The translations under genes were made by a program, and so were the position numbers. A DNA stretch of 64,000 bases from Parus major (lineage: Eukaryota; Chordata; Aves; Passeriformes; Paridae), in contig NC_031776.1 in assembly GCF_001522545.3 (NCBI RefSeq), forward strand, positions 32,006,709-32,070,708, read 5' to 3'. This document shows positions 30,801 through 41,820 of the stretch, piece by piece; within the stretch, counting starts at the first letter, position 1, and each line of letters begins with the position of its first letter. The notes below the pieces were generated by a model. The model was given only the letters and a program-made list of their open reading frames with translations, made no database searches and had not been told where the DNA came from.

Positions 30801-33489
30801 TGTGAACAAATGTTTGCTTGCTTCAAGTTCAAAACAGACTTTCCAAGGCAAAATCCATCCAGATGGTGACCAGACTAAGGGGGGAGATTGCTCTAAACAA
30901 GTTTTTAAACCAAATAAATTGTTTTCTACAGTGTTCCTCACTGATGATGCCTTTTCTGCTGTTGCTCATGACACTGATAGAATAAGCTGCTTTTGTTGAT
31001 TAAAGCTTCAGAATCCCATAGGCAGCCTAAATCCTATCAAAAGGTTCATCTTCTCAGATGTTCTTTTTAAGTTCTTTAACTATGGTTTCTGGATTCTCCT
31101 TACTGTTTCAGTCCTCATAGCTAAGCCCTTCATGTTATCTTTATGTAGTTCCTAGAAATGACATCAGCAATGCATGCAGTACATACTTTGTTCAAAATAG
31201 CATCTATGTTATTTTTGTACTTGTATCCCCTGCAAAATTGCACTCCTGCATGGTAGTGGCAGAGTCAAATTTAGCTGTGATGAGCCCAGAGCAGGAGGGT
31301 TTTTATCACATCCCAGCCCTCCACCTCCTAAGTGGAAAATCCCCTTCCCTAGACAGGGAACTTCTTAACCAGTCCCAGAGTGCTGCAGAGCAGTGTGGGC
31401 TGGGGGATGCTGGAGGAGCTTTGGGACTGCTCGATGCTACAGGGGGCTCTGGTGAAGGTGAGGAGGGATCTGGACACTATAAGGTAACCAAAGGACTTGA
31501 AATACCCAGTCTCAGTCCCAGCTCCATTGGTGTGTGTGACCTTGGGAAGCACAGAAATCTCTGCCTCTGTGAAATGGGGAAAAATGTGTTTCCTCACCTG
31601 CTGCAGTCACCAGGCTCATTCCTGAAAGCTGCTCAGAGCCTGTGAACACAGTGTCAGTACAACAGATTGATAGTCTTTCCATTAACTTTGGATGAGACCT
31701 TATAGGCATTGTGCATTTCTCTCAGTGTTCAAAGTAAGCAATTATCCTTATTTCCATCTGTTCTTTCTCTGCCTGTGTCCTTTAAAAGCTATGGCAAAGG
31801 CTGACAAGGCCAAAAGACTGCGTGCCTCAGAAAAAAGTAAAGTGAAACAAAATCCCTCATCAGAGTATGTCTACAAAATATATATCTCTACATAGGATCA
31901 AGTCTGAAACTTTTGCAAAATATTTTGTGAACCATCATGAAAGACTGTCTTTGAGGCTTGGGTGAGTGACACCTCCTCAACAGCCTGTTCAATGGCACAG
32001 CTGGGGTTTAAATAAGTAATTTCTGAGTATTGGCATGTTTTAGTTAGAAAACACTTTCATTTTACAATCTTTGTAAAACTGGCTCAGAAATGGACAGTGT
32101 AATTGACTTATTTGAGAAGAAAAACACAAAAAACTTACTACAGCTAGAGAAATCCAATTCAACAGAAAGATCACTTCTTCCCAGTAAAGTCATGCTCACA
32201 GACAGCAATTGCATTTTTTTACCAGATGTTAAGAGACCTATAACATCACAGGGAACAAGACAGCTAAGTGTTGGCTTTGTATAAATCCAGCTGCAGGAGG
32301 AATGGGAGCAGCCTCTCTGTGAGAAGGGGAAAGGCAAAGTGGTGATGTAGTACCAGCACAACCTCTGAAGAGAGAAAAAAGAGTTGTGATATTCTTAAAA
32401 TTGCAGTCCTAAACCTCAAATATACATGGGCTCTCTCTTGAACTCTGTTTAGCTAGTGCCAAATGTCCTCCAAAAAAATTCTCCATAAATCTAAATTGCC
32501 AGCTGCTGGGGAAAGTGCAGGTTCTTACCTGTGTTAGAGATTCTCTATTACTCTGCCTGCATGAAGGTTTAGGAAATGATGTTGCAGCCCCCTTTGAACA
32601 TTGCTCTGTTGGTAACAACGTATTCAGAGACTTGGAAATATGATGAATAAATTCAGTTTCATTGCATTTGAGCCTAGATAGAATGTTTGATTTTTTTTAA
32701 TAATGCATTCTCAGCAAGCTTTAGCATCTTTCAGAGAAAAACCTGACCTGCAGCAAGTGCTCTGGGAAAGGCTTTCAGAGCAGCTCTTGCCTCACCTCAT
32801 CTGCAGCAGGTTCAAGGGATATGGTGGAAGAGTGGCCAGGGAGTTATTGCACTTTCTCACAGATGTCACAGGTCCTTCAGGGAATTAGAGATGCATGTTT
32901 CCAACTCTAAGGAGTAGAAAATCAGTATTGGTGTAAAGTCAGACAAGAGCAAGGGGTCAGGAAAGCTTTGAAAAACTTCTTGCTGGACTCATTTAAAACT
33001 GAACAAAGTAGGTGAGAGCAGGGGGAATGGTTCATCTCACTTCCAGGATGATTTTCATGTGAATTCAGTGGGATTATGAGATGGTCCTTCCTCTTCCTAA
33101 GTGGGATGGTGTGAGGGATAAAGGCATGCTTTGGCTTTTGAAACATTTGTAGAGTTGTTCAGACCCTGCTCAGAAAAGGACAGCATCACTGACTTCCTTG
33201 ATAAGCACCAAAAGAGGAATAAACTGAAATCAACACCTGGCACTGAGGTTCCTCCTAAATTCATATTGCTCCCTTTATTCCATCAGTGTACACAAGACAC
33301 CTCAAAGCCTATGGAAACCTGGATTCCTGCCAAAGGCTCTTGGGGACAACTTCTGCTTCTGTTAAAGAGGCTCAGCTTTAGTTACCCTAACGAATCAGTT
33401 GGCAACAAAGGTGTTAAATTTCTCTATTCACTACTAGGAAACATGGCTAGGAGTGAAATGTCCATTTGAAAATGTATTTCCATCTATGT
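21871..33489. other. Long intergenic stretch, no gene seen
   Basis: About 11.6 kb with no convincing exon and no recognised transposon. It is AT-rich throughout, most strongly at about 26580-26800. Slightly GC-richer patches (25160-25440, 27900-28120, 30290-30480, 31260-31640) carry short overlapping frames on both strands that look like chance. Ancient decayed repeats could be present below what I can recognise. Confidence 0.5.
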
Positions 33490-33830
33490 CTGGATAGGCC
33501 TTTGTGTCTGGAAGTGTTATCAAGGTTAATTAGAAAAATTATCTCATCAGAACAGGAAAAAATCAGGAGAGTGGAATCTCTGTGCCTGAGACACGCTAAT
33601 CTTTCCCTGCTCGGTTTCAAGTGCAACTGTGATCCATCAAAGTCACTCCGCTCTGCAGCCCCTCGAGGACATCAGAAGTTTAGCCCAGTGTGGCAATATT
33701 TGCACTGCACCCTCAGTATTAATGAACATGGGTGTTGCCACTGCTTCCTGCAACAAAACACAATTGAAAAAAAATTTAAAAAGCAAAGGTGACGTATCTG
33801 TGCCGTTAATTACTGTTGCCCTTTGAAAAG
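33490..33830. promoter_or_regulatory. Candidate conserved noncoding element with CRE-like site
   Basis: The block includes GGTTAATTAG near 33524, GTTAATTACTG near 33805, a TGACGTA half-CRE near 33791 and several CpGs. Single copy by eye. Open frames across it (33466-33792) are not protein-like. Confidence 0.3.
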
Positions 33831-34599
33831 ATACTCACATGTTGTTTCTCTCTGTGGTTTGGGAACAATTCCCCTGAGTTAAAAAGAAATCGTGGCCTTT
33901 CTCTGTCTCCATTGTAATTTGATTCTTCTTATTCAATATTTACTTACATGGTTTTTTGTTTATTATTTTGTTTTCTTCTAATAAAATATGATACCTGGCC
34001 AGAAAGGGCAGTGAATAAGAAGTGCATCTCTGCAAGAGTGTCTTTCAAAAGAGAAGTTAATAGAATCACTGAATCTAAACTTGCTCAGCTTCCACTCCAG
34101 TACATTCTTCCTTTTTTTAAGTGGGCAGTCACCACCACTCACACCTTGCTGGTTGTTCAGGCCATTGATTTTGAAATGTTCATTGTCTCCTTCAGTAAGG
34201 TTTTTATGGATCAAAAAGTCTCACACAGTGTGATTCAGTGCTCACCTGTCATGCAAATTGGGTACTAGCTGGGAAAGATGGTAAGAAAAGCCAGATATTT
34301 CTGTTGTCAGCTATAATGATATTTCTCACACTCTCCTTCAGGAGGATTTTGGTATGTCTCTAGTTCCCAGCCTTCTCTCATCATTCACAGGACTCATCCA
34401 TTTGACTGCATTTTCAGGAGTGCAAAATTTAGCCCATGATGTCGTCTCCAAGATAAATAAACTGTTTACTCTTTTGTTTTTGCTTTCTTGAGAGTCACCC
34501 ACACAGAGGATGCAGGCCTTTGCCTGATCCCTCTGCTTGGGCACAGCTCCTCACAGAGGGTGGAGGACAGAGCTCCATCAAGAAGGGACAAAACTGTCA

Positions 34600-35310
34600 G
34601 CATCAAGATCTATTTTTACATTTCTCTACAGAGCATCACCATAAATAAAATGGAAAACCACTGCAGCAGCTCTCTCGCTTTCTCCCTTTATCAGTCGTTG
34701 TCCTTTCTGCTGTGGCAACACAAAACAAGCAAGAGAGAAAACAAATTAAATTACTCTCTGGTGCATGAAAAAAAATAAAAAGCCATTTCGTCCAGAATTC
34801 CCACTGGAACTGTCAGCCTGCAACAGGGAAAAAAATCTTGTAATACGCCTGCTGCGATGTGCAGGAGCATTAAGTGCTTGTTCATCTCCTGGCCAAGCAC
34901 CGTGCACAGGAAGGCACCAGTCCCTCTGCAAGGGGTGTAGGGAGCCATGGGACCATGCTGCAAACTCTCCTGGGTGTTGGGAAGTTCCCACAGCCACTGA
35001 TTCATTAATCACAGCTGTCCTCACAGCATCATCCCTACAGTTTCAAAGTCGGAGCAGCGTTTCCAGTGTAGCTCGGGCTGCCCCGAACGCCCTCCAGCAG
35101 CAGATCAGAAAGTTTCCAATCTCCAATTTACCTGCTGTGTAACACAGGCTGACTCCTGAAATGCATTCTTAAAACTCAGTTTTGATTCCAGTATGACTCA
35201 CAATTAGAGGCCCTCTTTGTGCAAAGTATTTGTTTTGTTCTGTGCTGATTTACAGTGTCCCTGATGAGCAATTAACAAGATGTCAATTAATCATGCAAAT
35301 GGGAAGAAAT
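34600..35310. promoter_or_regulatory. Candidate conserved noncoding element with POU octamer
   Basis: It contains ATGCAAAT at 35293-35300 directly after a TCAATTAATC homeodomain core, plus a CpG-retaining segment at 34845-35090. Another ATGCAAAT lies just outside, at 34251-34258. Texture-based call only. Confidence 0.28.
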
Positions 35311-36655
35311 AGGTATACAGACAATTGCTCTACCTGGAGCTAAGGTTTGTGACTTCATATAGTTACTTTTCTCTTATTTGGTTCTTTATTTTTGTTTATA
35401 ATTTGCATAACTTTCTGCTTTTGCTGTTAAAGATAAACAGATGCTCAATCCCTCCACTGTGTCATTGTCTTACTGGTCCTGAAAAGACACATTTCTGGCA
35501 AATCTTATTTCACATTGAATACAAAACAGTATGCCCGTGTGAGGGCTCCCATTCCTTCAGAAAGTACACACCTCCTGTGTGGATGCTGCCCAGATTGTCA
35601 GCATGTGTCTGCAAATCCAGCCTTTCTCCAAAACATGGTACTTCCTGGGAATACACAAAGTAACTTTTCAAAAAGGACAAACATCATTTTGTCACCATGC
35701 TGGACATTCCACCAACAAATATGAGGAATTTGCAGTCCCTAAGCCCCAGCCAGAGCCTTCATTAGTCATGGAATAAGTTTGGAAAAATGTTTAAGATTTC
35801 AGGGCGAATCTCAAATTCACAAGACACACCAGGACAATGTTGTTTGACAGAAAATGTGGCTGGGCTCAGGAAAGCTCACACACAGAGCAGGGTTAGGGCT
35901 TCAGCTCTGGCCATCATCAGAAAAACCACCAGCCACATCAAGCCTGTTCAACCCAAGTGTTTTCCTTATCATCAGGCAATGGGACTCAGGGCTTCCACAC
36001 TAAAAACTCCTGGAGGATTCATCAAGGACAACCAAACCATTTCCCTTGCACGACTGCTTGGAAGGATGAATCTGAGTAATTACATAGATTTAGAGGCCTG
36101 GGGAGCAGAGAGTAGTGCTTATGGTGCCCAAAGTGTGAACTCACCAGCAGAGAGTCAGACAAGGGGAGTTAGTGCTGGTGAATTTTCACTCAGGATATCT
36201 CCTTGGCTGCCAGGCTGCCCAGATCAGCCAGTCTGGACTGTGTGGGTATTGCAGGGTGCTTTGGCTGCTCCTCTGTATTTTGACATGAGGGGACCAGATC
36301 AATGCAGCATCTGAGAAATACTACTGGGATCAGGGGGACAGCAGGATCCTGGTGGAGCTTCCCACAGGATATCCCTCCTGGCCCCTGAATCACCCAGTGA
36401 AGGTGAATCACCTCCACCATGGACAGAAATCCCAGGCTGGAAGTGAGGAGGTCCCTAGAGGGACTGAGCTGAGCTTGGGGACAGGAGTGGTGGCCACACA
36501 GCTCCTGCATGGCTGCTCCCTGCAAAGCCATGTCCTGTGCCACTGTCCTGGGGGACTGTGCAGTCCTCACATGTCTGTTCCTCTTCCATCCATTGGGAGT
36601 TCCCCCTTGATAATTTGATTTTGCTGTTCGATGTTTTCCTGAGCATGTACACTGA

Positions 36656-36714
36656 TTTTTTTCCTTCTTCTTCTTCTTCTTTTTTTCCTTTTCTTTTCTT
36701 TTTTTTTTTTCCCT
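36656..36714. repeat. Uninterrupted 59-nt pyrimidine tract with (CTT)n core
   Basis: All 59 bases are C or T, with about five CTT units followed by T-rich runs. On the other strand it is a purine tract. Mirror-symmetric parts could form triplex (H-DNA) structure. Variation in length is likely. Confidence 0.9.
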
Positions 36715-38399
36715 GGCAAGACTTATCCAGTGATTATTTGAAAGGCTACAAAGGCATCTGGGGAGTTTCTCTTGCGCTGTTATGATTTAGGCTTGAAATT
36801 ACTTAATTGCTGTTTCCTATACTTCTCATTTTCAGTTCCCTAATGACTGTATCAATTTGTTGCCTATTATTCCCAATGACAGGGCAGTGTTTCTTGTGAG
36901 TGTTTCCACAAGCCATTTTAAAAACTCTTTCCTATGAGCTGCAGAAGGATCCAGTTTTTTGTCCTGGTTTGCCCCCTTGCTCCTGGGGCCAGGAGGAATT
37001 CCCACATGAGGCACCAAGGGTTGCAGGCAAGATTACATTTAGTTAAAATTTCTGAATGCCACTAAGCTGCTCAAAGATTTGCTGAGTTTTCCTATCACAT
37101 ATTGCTTTTAATTTAAATTATTAAATACTGATGGGATTCTGTAGAATTTTTGTGAGGAATTACAGTAGTTATAAAAATCTTGAGTTAAAAAATACACAGC
37201 AAAACAAGGACAACAGAGGCAGAAAGGCAGGAAAGCAAAATCAGTGATATGAACAAGTGAGAACAGTGGAAAATAAAACAGGCATAAATTAACTCACACT
37301 TATCCTGTGCTATACTGGGTTAAAAGAGAAATTAATCCATGAAACTCACTGCCACAATATTTGTGAGACAAATGATCAAATCCAGAATGTGATTTTAGTG
37401 TTGCAGAAGTTCTCAACCCCGGGACAAACACCCTGCATTTCATGCAGACCCCTAAGGTCAAACAGGGACCCTTTTCAGGTCAAATTTGTGTAACAGACTT
37501 GTGGCTGTTTGTTAGTGCAACAAGAACATAAATCCCCTTATAGATCACTAAATAATTTTTCTATTGGAGATAAACTCACTTGTTTTCTCTGCTCTACTAT
37601 TCTGTTGCCTCTGCTTTCAAATGCACAGTTCTGTATTTCAGCATTGAAAGGTGAGAAATAAGGACATGTTTCTGATCCCTCTTTGCCATCTCATGTCTTC
37701 AAATATTAATTTTCTACACACGAGTTTGTTTGATTTTAAGAGTAACTCAGAATTGTCTCTGCTGTCTGTACAACCTCAGGTGCTGGTTAAAAAAAAATTC
37801 TCATTTTTATTTGTCTTTTTATGTTGATGGGCACTTTAACATGAGTCAAACACAAGTTAAGCTTTACCAATTATAACTGTTACAAAAGTATTTGCAAACA
37901 GGAATAGTGCTAACAATCTATTTTTGAAATGGATTTATTATACTGATCATTTGGAGTAGTAACACTTAAAAACGGGCTATGATTAGAAGAAAGCAAGTTA
38001 TGAATGGTGTCCAAAGAAGTATCAGCCTCTGGAACCATATGGCACAGAGTTTAGGGGATGAAGGTGGTGGCCAGCGTTGAGGAGACTCCATTCAGTTCCA
38101 AGTGCTAAGGAAGGATAGTCAGCATATGTCCCTCCAAGAAATCTGTGTGAAGTTGGAAAAGGAAATGCTAATGATGCCTTCATAAATTATCTTCTTTCCT
38201 GGCTGTAATGGAGTAATTTCAAGCTTCTGACACATCAGGTTATTACCTGATCACAGAACCTCACAGGAGCTGCTGATGCTAATGGTCACTGATATTTCTT
38301 AACTGTACAAAGCAGGATTTAATATCTGCAGTGTGTGACAAGCATGTCTTCAGCCAGAGGCGAGGCCTCCTCCAGGGAAGGGACCTTTTGTTGATTTTC

Positions 38400-38577
38400 A
38401 GTCAGGCTGAAAGTTGGGGCTGTTCAGCCTGAAATGACCAAGGCCAGATTGGATGGGGCTTGGAGCAACCTGGTCTAGTGGAAGGTGTCCCTGCTCATGG
38501 CAGGAGGTGGAACAAGATGAGTTTTGAGGTCCCTTCCAACCCAAACCTTTCTGTGATTCTGTGGTTCTAACATTCTG
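38400..38577 (+). mobile_element. CR1 LINE 3' end fragment with internal deletion, sense
   Basis: The right part is a well-preserved CR1 tail: GATTGGATGGGGCTTGGAGC, AACCTGGTCTAGTGGAAGG, TGTCCCTGCTCATGGC, GGTCCCTTCCAACCC and the terminal TTCTGTGATTCTGTGGTTCT. The left part (GGCTGAAAGTTGGGGCTGTT, then CAGCCTG) belongs a few hundred bases further upstream in a complete CR1. The two are joined around 38432, indicating an internal deletion. It is among the better-preserved CR1 copies in the window. Confidence 0.9.
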
Positions 38578-40929
38578 TTTTTATTAAGCATATTGTTTGC
38601 TAAATTTATAATTCTGCTTAATTTCATTCAACCTCACTTGCAACAATCACCGGCATGATTCCAATTTTCAGGATTTAATGTCTGGATCCACAAGGCAAAG
38701 TCCCAGTGAGCTGGACCCACAGGGCTCTGACTTCCTCCACATCAGGTTCATAATTTCAAAGGTGTCATCCCATATTGGCAGTTTTGTTAGCCTGCGAGTT
38801 ATCTGGAAAGGTCAGACCTCAGTTCCATGACTCATCTTAGACCTGAGAGCACATTGTTCATGGTATATTTTATTTTTCAGCACAGCTCTCACTGGAGCGC
38901 CTGAATAACTTACAGATTGTATTGTCATTTCATATAAATTCACATACAGAGAAACTTTAAAAACTCAAACAATTGCCATGGCTGGACAAATGCCAATTTT
39001 TGTCCAGTTTTATTCAAAGCATTTCCAGCTTACTTGGTTACTTTGATGCAGTGCATTGGGTCAAAGTACCCACCAAGCACTTTTTTTTGTGTTTGAGGCA
39101 TGTATTTAGAATTAGCTTAGACAAGGTGCATTACCCTTGAATTATCTGTGTGAGCTAAAGCAAAGCAGATGCAGGAAGAATGTGATTATCTTGGTAATGT
39201 TTGTGAAACAGATGCAAGTGCTAGCAGTAGAATAAAGTGCCCTTCTCTGTTACTAATGTTGTTGCCACCGGGTTAATAATCCCCTGCACATCCACCACCT
39301 CCTTACTCAGGCTACTGGCTAGACATGTGAAAAAATATTACTAGGAAAAGGTCATATCAGAAATATCTATTTAAATTAGGTTTGCCCATTGAAACATTGA
39401 ACAGTCACTCTTCTGGCTCCTACGGCACCAAATCCCACAGGTCAGTAAAAACAAGAATCATCTTTCTGTTCCCTTCACTTTCTTTTTCACTGTATTTCCC
39501 CTCAAAACAGCATCCTATAAAAGCACGAGCACACAATGAGGCCAAGCATGATGCAGGCTCCCCTCTGCAATGATTTTTTACCACAGGTTTGGTGATTGCT
39601 GAACCCAGAGGAGGGAGGAAAAGGCCACACGCTCTCCTCAGCAGCACCCTGGGCCCAGCTTGGCGTGGCAGGGAAGGCTGGGGGCAGCCAAATCATCCCT
39701 GGGTTGGCAGCCAAGGCTGACCTCAGGAGTCCTCATGGGGCAATTTGTTTTGCCTGAGGAGGATGAGGTGATAGACAGGTGCTTTTCAAAGCTGACTGCA
39801 CTCCACAGACTTTTTTTCATAAAGGACCTGGAAGAGGCTGGTAGATGCTCTGGTGTTCTCACACCCACCGTGCCTTCCTTTTGTCCTGAGCTGTGCAGCC
39901 CATGGGAGAAAATCTCCAAAAACCAGACTTGCCTCCCTCAGGGACTGGTTTCCCTCCTGTGCCAACGGGTTGGGGCCATGGCCTCCCTCCCTGGGCAGCC
40001 ACTCCTTTCATCCTGCCTGCAGGTGATCTTGCTTGATCCACACACACAGGTGAAGCAAAAGATAAAAGTCCTTCATCCCTCTCTGTCACTGGAAATAAAC
40101 AGGAAAGGTGGGAAATCTAGTGCTGTGCAAGGCACTAAGTCATACCTGACACAAAGTTTTAATGTGAGATGAACCAGAAATGTAAGGACTTTAATGCTCA
40201 GCTCACAGCAGGCTGGAATATGTGGAATTTTTTCTAGGCATGAGTGCCTCACAGATTTAAATTCTTGGTTAAAAAAAAGTCTCTGTAAAGACATCACGTG
40301 TTTGCCTACTAAAGGAAATCGACAAAGGAAAGATAAAAAACTTATATATTTCTATCACCAGCCTCCTAGGGAATAAGTACAGAGCTCTATCTTACTCTTC
40401 AGCACCACATAAGACACAGAATGCAAAATTTCCTCCTTGAAATATTTTGGCACAAACAACTATTCTGCACTATTTGTTTAGAAATCCATTGGGGCTTCAC
40501 TGAATAAAAGCTAGCATCTTCATACTGGTAGTTGAAATAAGAATTAATTTCATGCACAATTGGCAGCGCAGAAGGAACTTCCTTGATATCCAAAGAGCAA
40601 AAGATTTTATGGGGCTGCATATGTATTTATGATTATTTAAGGTTCTTGTTATAATGAAGATCCTTTAAGGAGAGGAATTTCGTATTTTAATTTGCATAAA
40701 GACAATAAAAACTCTTTGAGAAGCAATTTCTTTCTGTATAAAAAGTGAGAACATAGCACCTTAGTGGCACAGACATCTGTTACTTAAGCAGATGCCACCA
40801 TGTAAACTCCATCAAGCAGCACAATCCACCAATCAGAAACCACCCAAACTACATCTGCAGCCAAAATTCAGTGGGTGGCTGGGAGCCTCCAAAACAGGTT
40901 GAGAAATGATGGGCTTTTCTTCAGTGTCC

Positions 40930-41820
40930 TCATTACGCGTCCAGTGGCACTTATTTGTTCATCTCTAACAAATGCTGCTGTACCACGCGGCTCCGAGGCG
41001 GCTCCTTGGTGGAAAGTTAATCCCTGAGATCTACAATCTGCAATTCCTGCCCATGGAGCGCCAGCCCTGCCACGCACCAGATAAATAACCGCTTCTTTGT
41101 TTCTCATTATGGCCCTGCTTCAGCCTCCTCACTCCGGAGCTGATGTATCAATATCTCTGCCAGAGGTTAAATATTGCCTGCTTAAGTGCTACACGCAAAA
41201 ATACAAACTCCAAGGGCCAAATTCAGCAGCCCCGGCGAAGTCTAGGGCTGATAAGCCCTTTCTGAAGTCAGCTTACACTTTAAATCAGGAGTTCATGAAA
41301 GGCATTAAGAAAAACTATTATATTACTAGAATGGATGGCAGTACAGTTTATATGTTACACCTTGAAGTAAGCAGCAGGATTTTCAATCACTTGATAACCT
41401 TGAAACTGCTAAGGTATCAAATTGCTATCATGAATATTGTACAGGAGCAGAAATAACTCAGAAAGCTGCCTTTGTGAATAATAATGTGGGAAAGAGCAAT
41501 GTTCTTTCTGGGCTAGGCTCACAATAGCGCCGACAAGCAAATATACGTGAAGGCAAGGCATGTACTTAAACAAGCATATTTGCATTTGACTATATATCAA
41601 TCAGTTATCAGTGTGGCTGCATCTTACCTGGCCCACAGAGAAAATAAAAAGCCTGCTAGATAACTTTGTCATGCAGGAAAAAGAAACTGCAAGGGACTCA
41701 TTTTTATATATACCTGAAACTATTAGGATAAATGCCCTCTGCTTTGATGGGCATTACATATTGAACAAGTATTTTATAAGAACCACGGTGCAGATCCACG
41801 CAGGAATTTAATTTAAACCC
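40930..41820. promoter_or_regulatory. Strongest candidate conserved noncoding element
   Basis: In a CpG-poor neighbourhood this block keeps clustered CpGs (ACGCGTC near 40935, CACGCGGCTCCGAGGCGG near 40984, CCCGGCG near 41233, GCGCCGAC near 41527). It also has homeodomain cores and the octamer ATTTGCAT at 41578-41585. No repeat similarity is seen. Frames here (41097-41456, plus; 41611-41811, plus) lack family signatures. Maintained CpGs plus motif clustering suggest selective constraint or low methylation, as in developmental enhancers. Confidence 0.38.

Larger units (their letters stand above)
35311..40929. other. Intergenic, no gene seen
   Basis: This contains the pyrimidine tract at 36656-36714 and the CR1 fragment at 38400-38577. 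Frames of 175 codons (35787-36314, plus) and 170 codons (39660-40172, plus) show no family signature, no splice support and no codon pattern I trust. Confidence 0.55.

Noticed and set aside
34251..34258. Several ATTTGCAT/ATGCAAAT octamers across the window (also near 40690 and 42594)
   Set aside because: The number is close to what chance gives in AT-rich DNA. Only those within motif clusters were used.
35787..36314. 175-codon open frame on the + strand
   Set aside because: No domain, family similarity or protein-like pattern. A frame this long is plausible by chance in over 100 kb of six-frame intergenic sequence.
37385..37500. GTTCTCAACCCC and GCAGACCCCTAAGG resembling the ends of an old hAT-type DNA transposon
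   Set aside because: Similarity is limited to short phrases. No terminal inverted repeats or target duplication could be identified.
39660..40172. 170-codon open frame on the + strand
   Set aside because: Lies in GC-richer sequence where stops are rarer. No homology is recognised and opposite-strand frames overlap.
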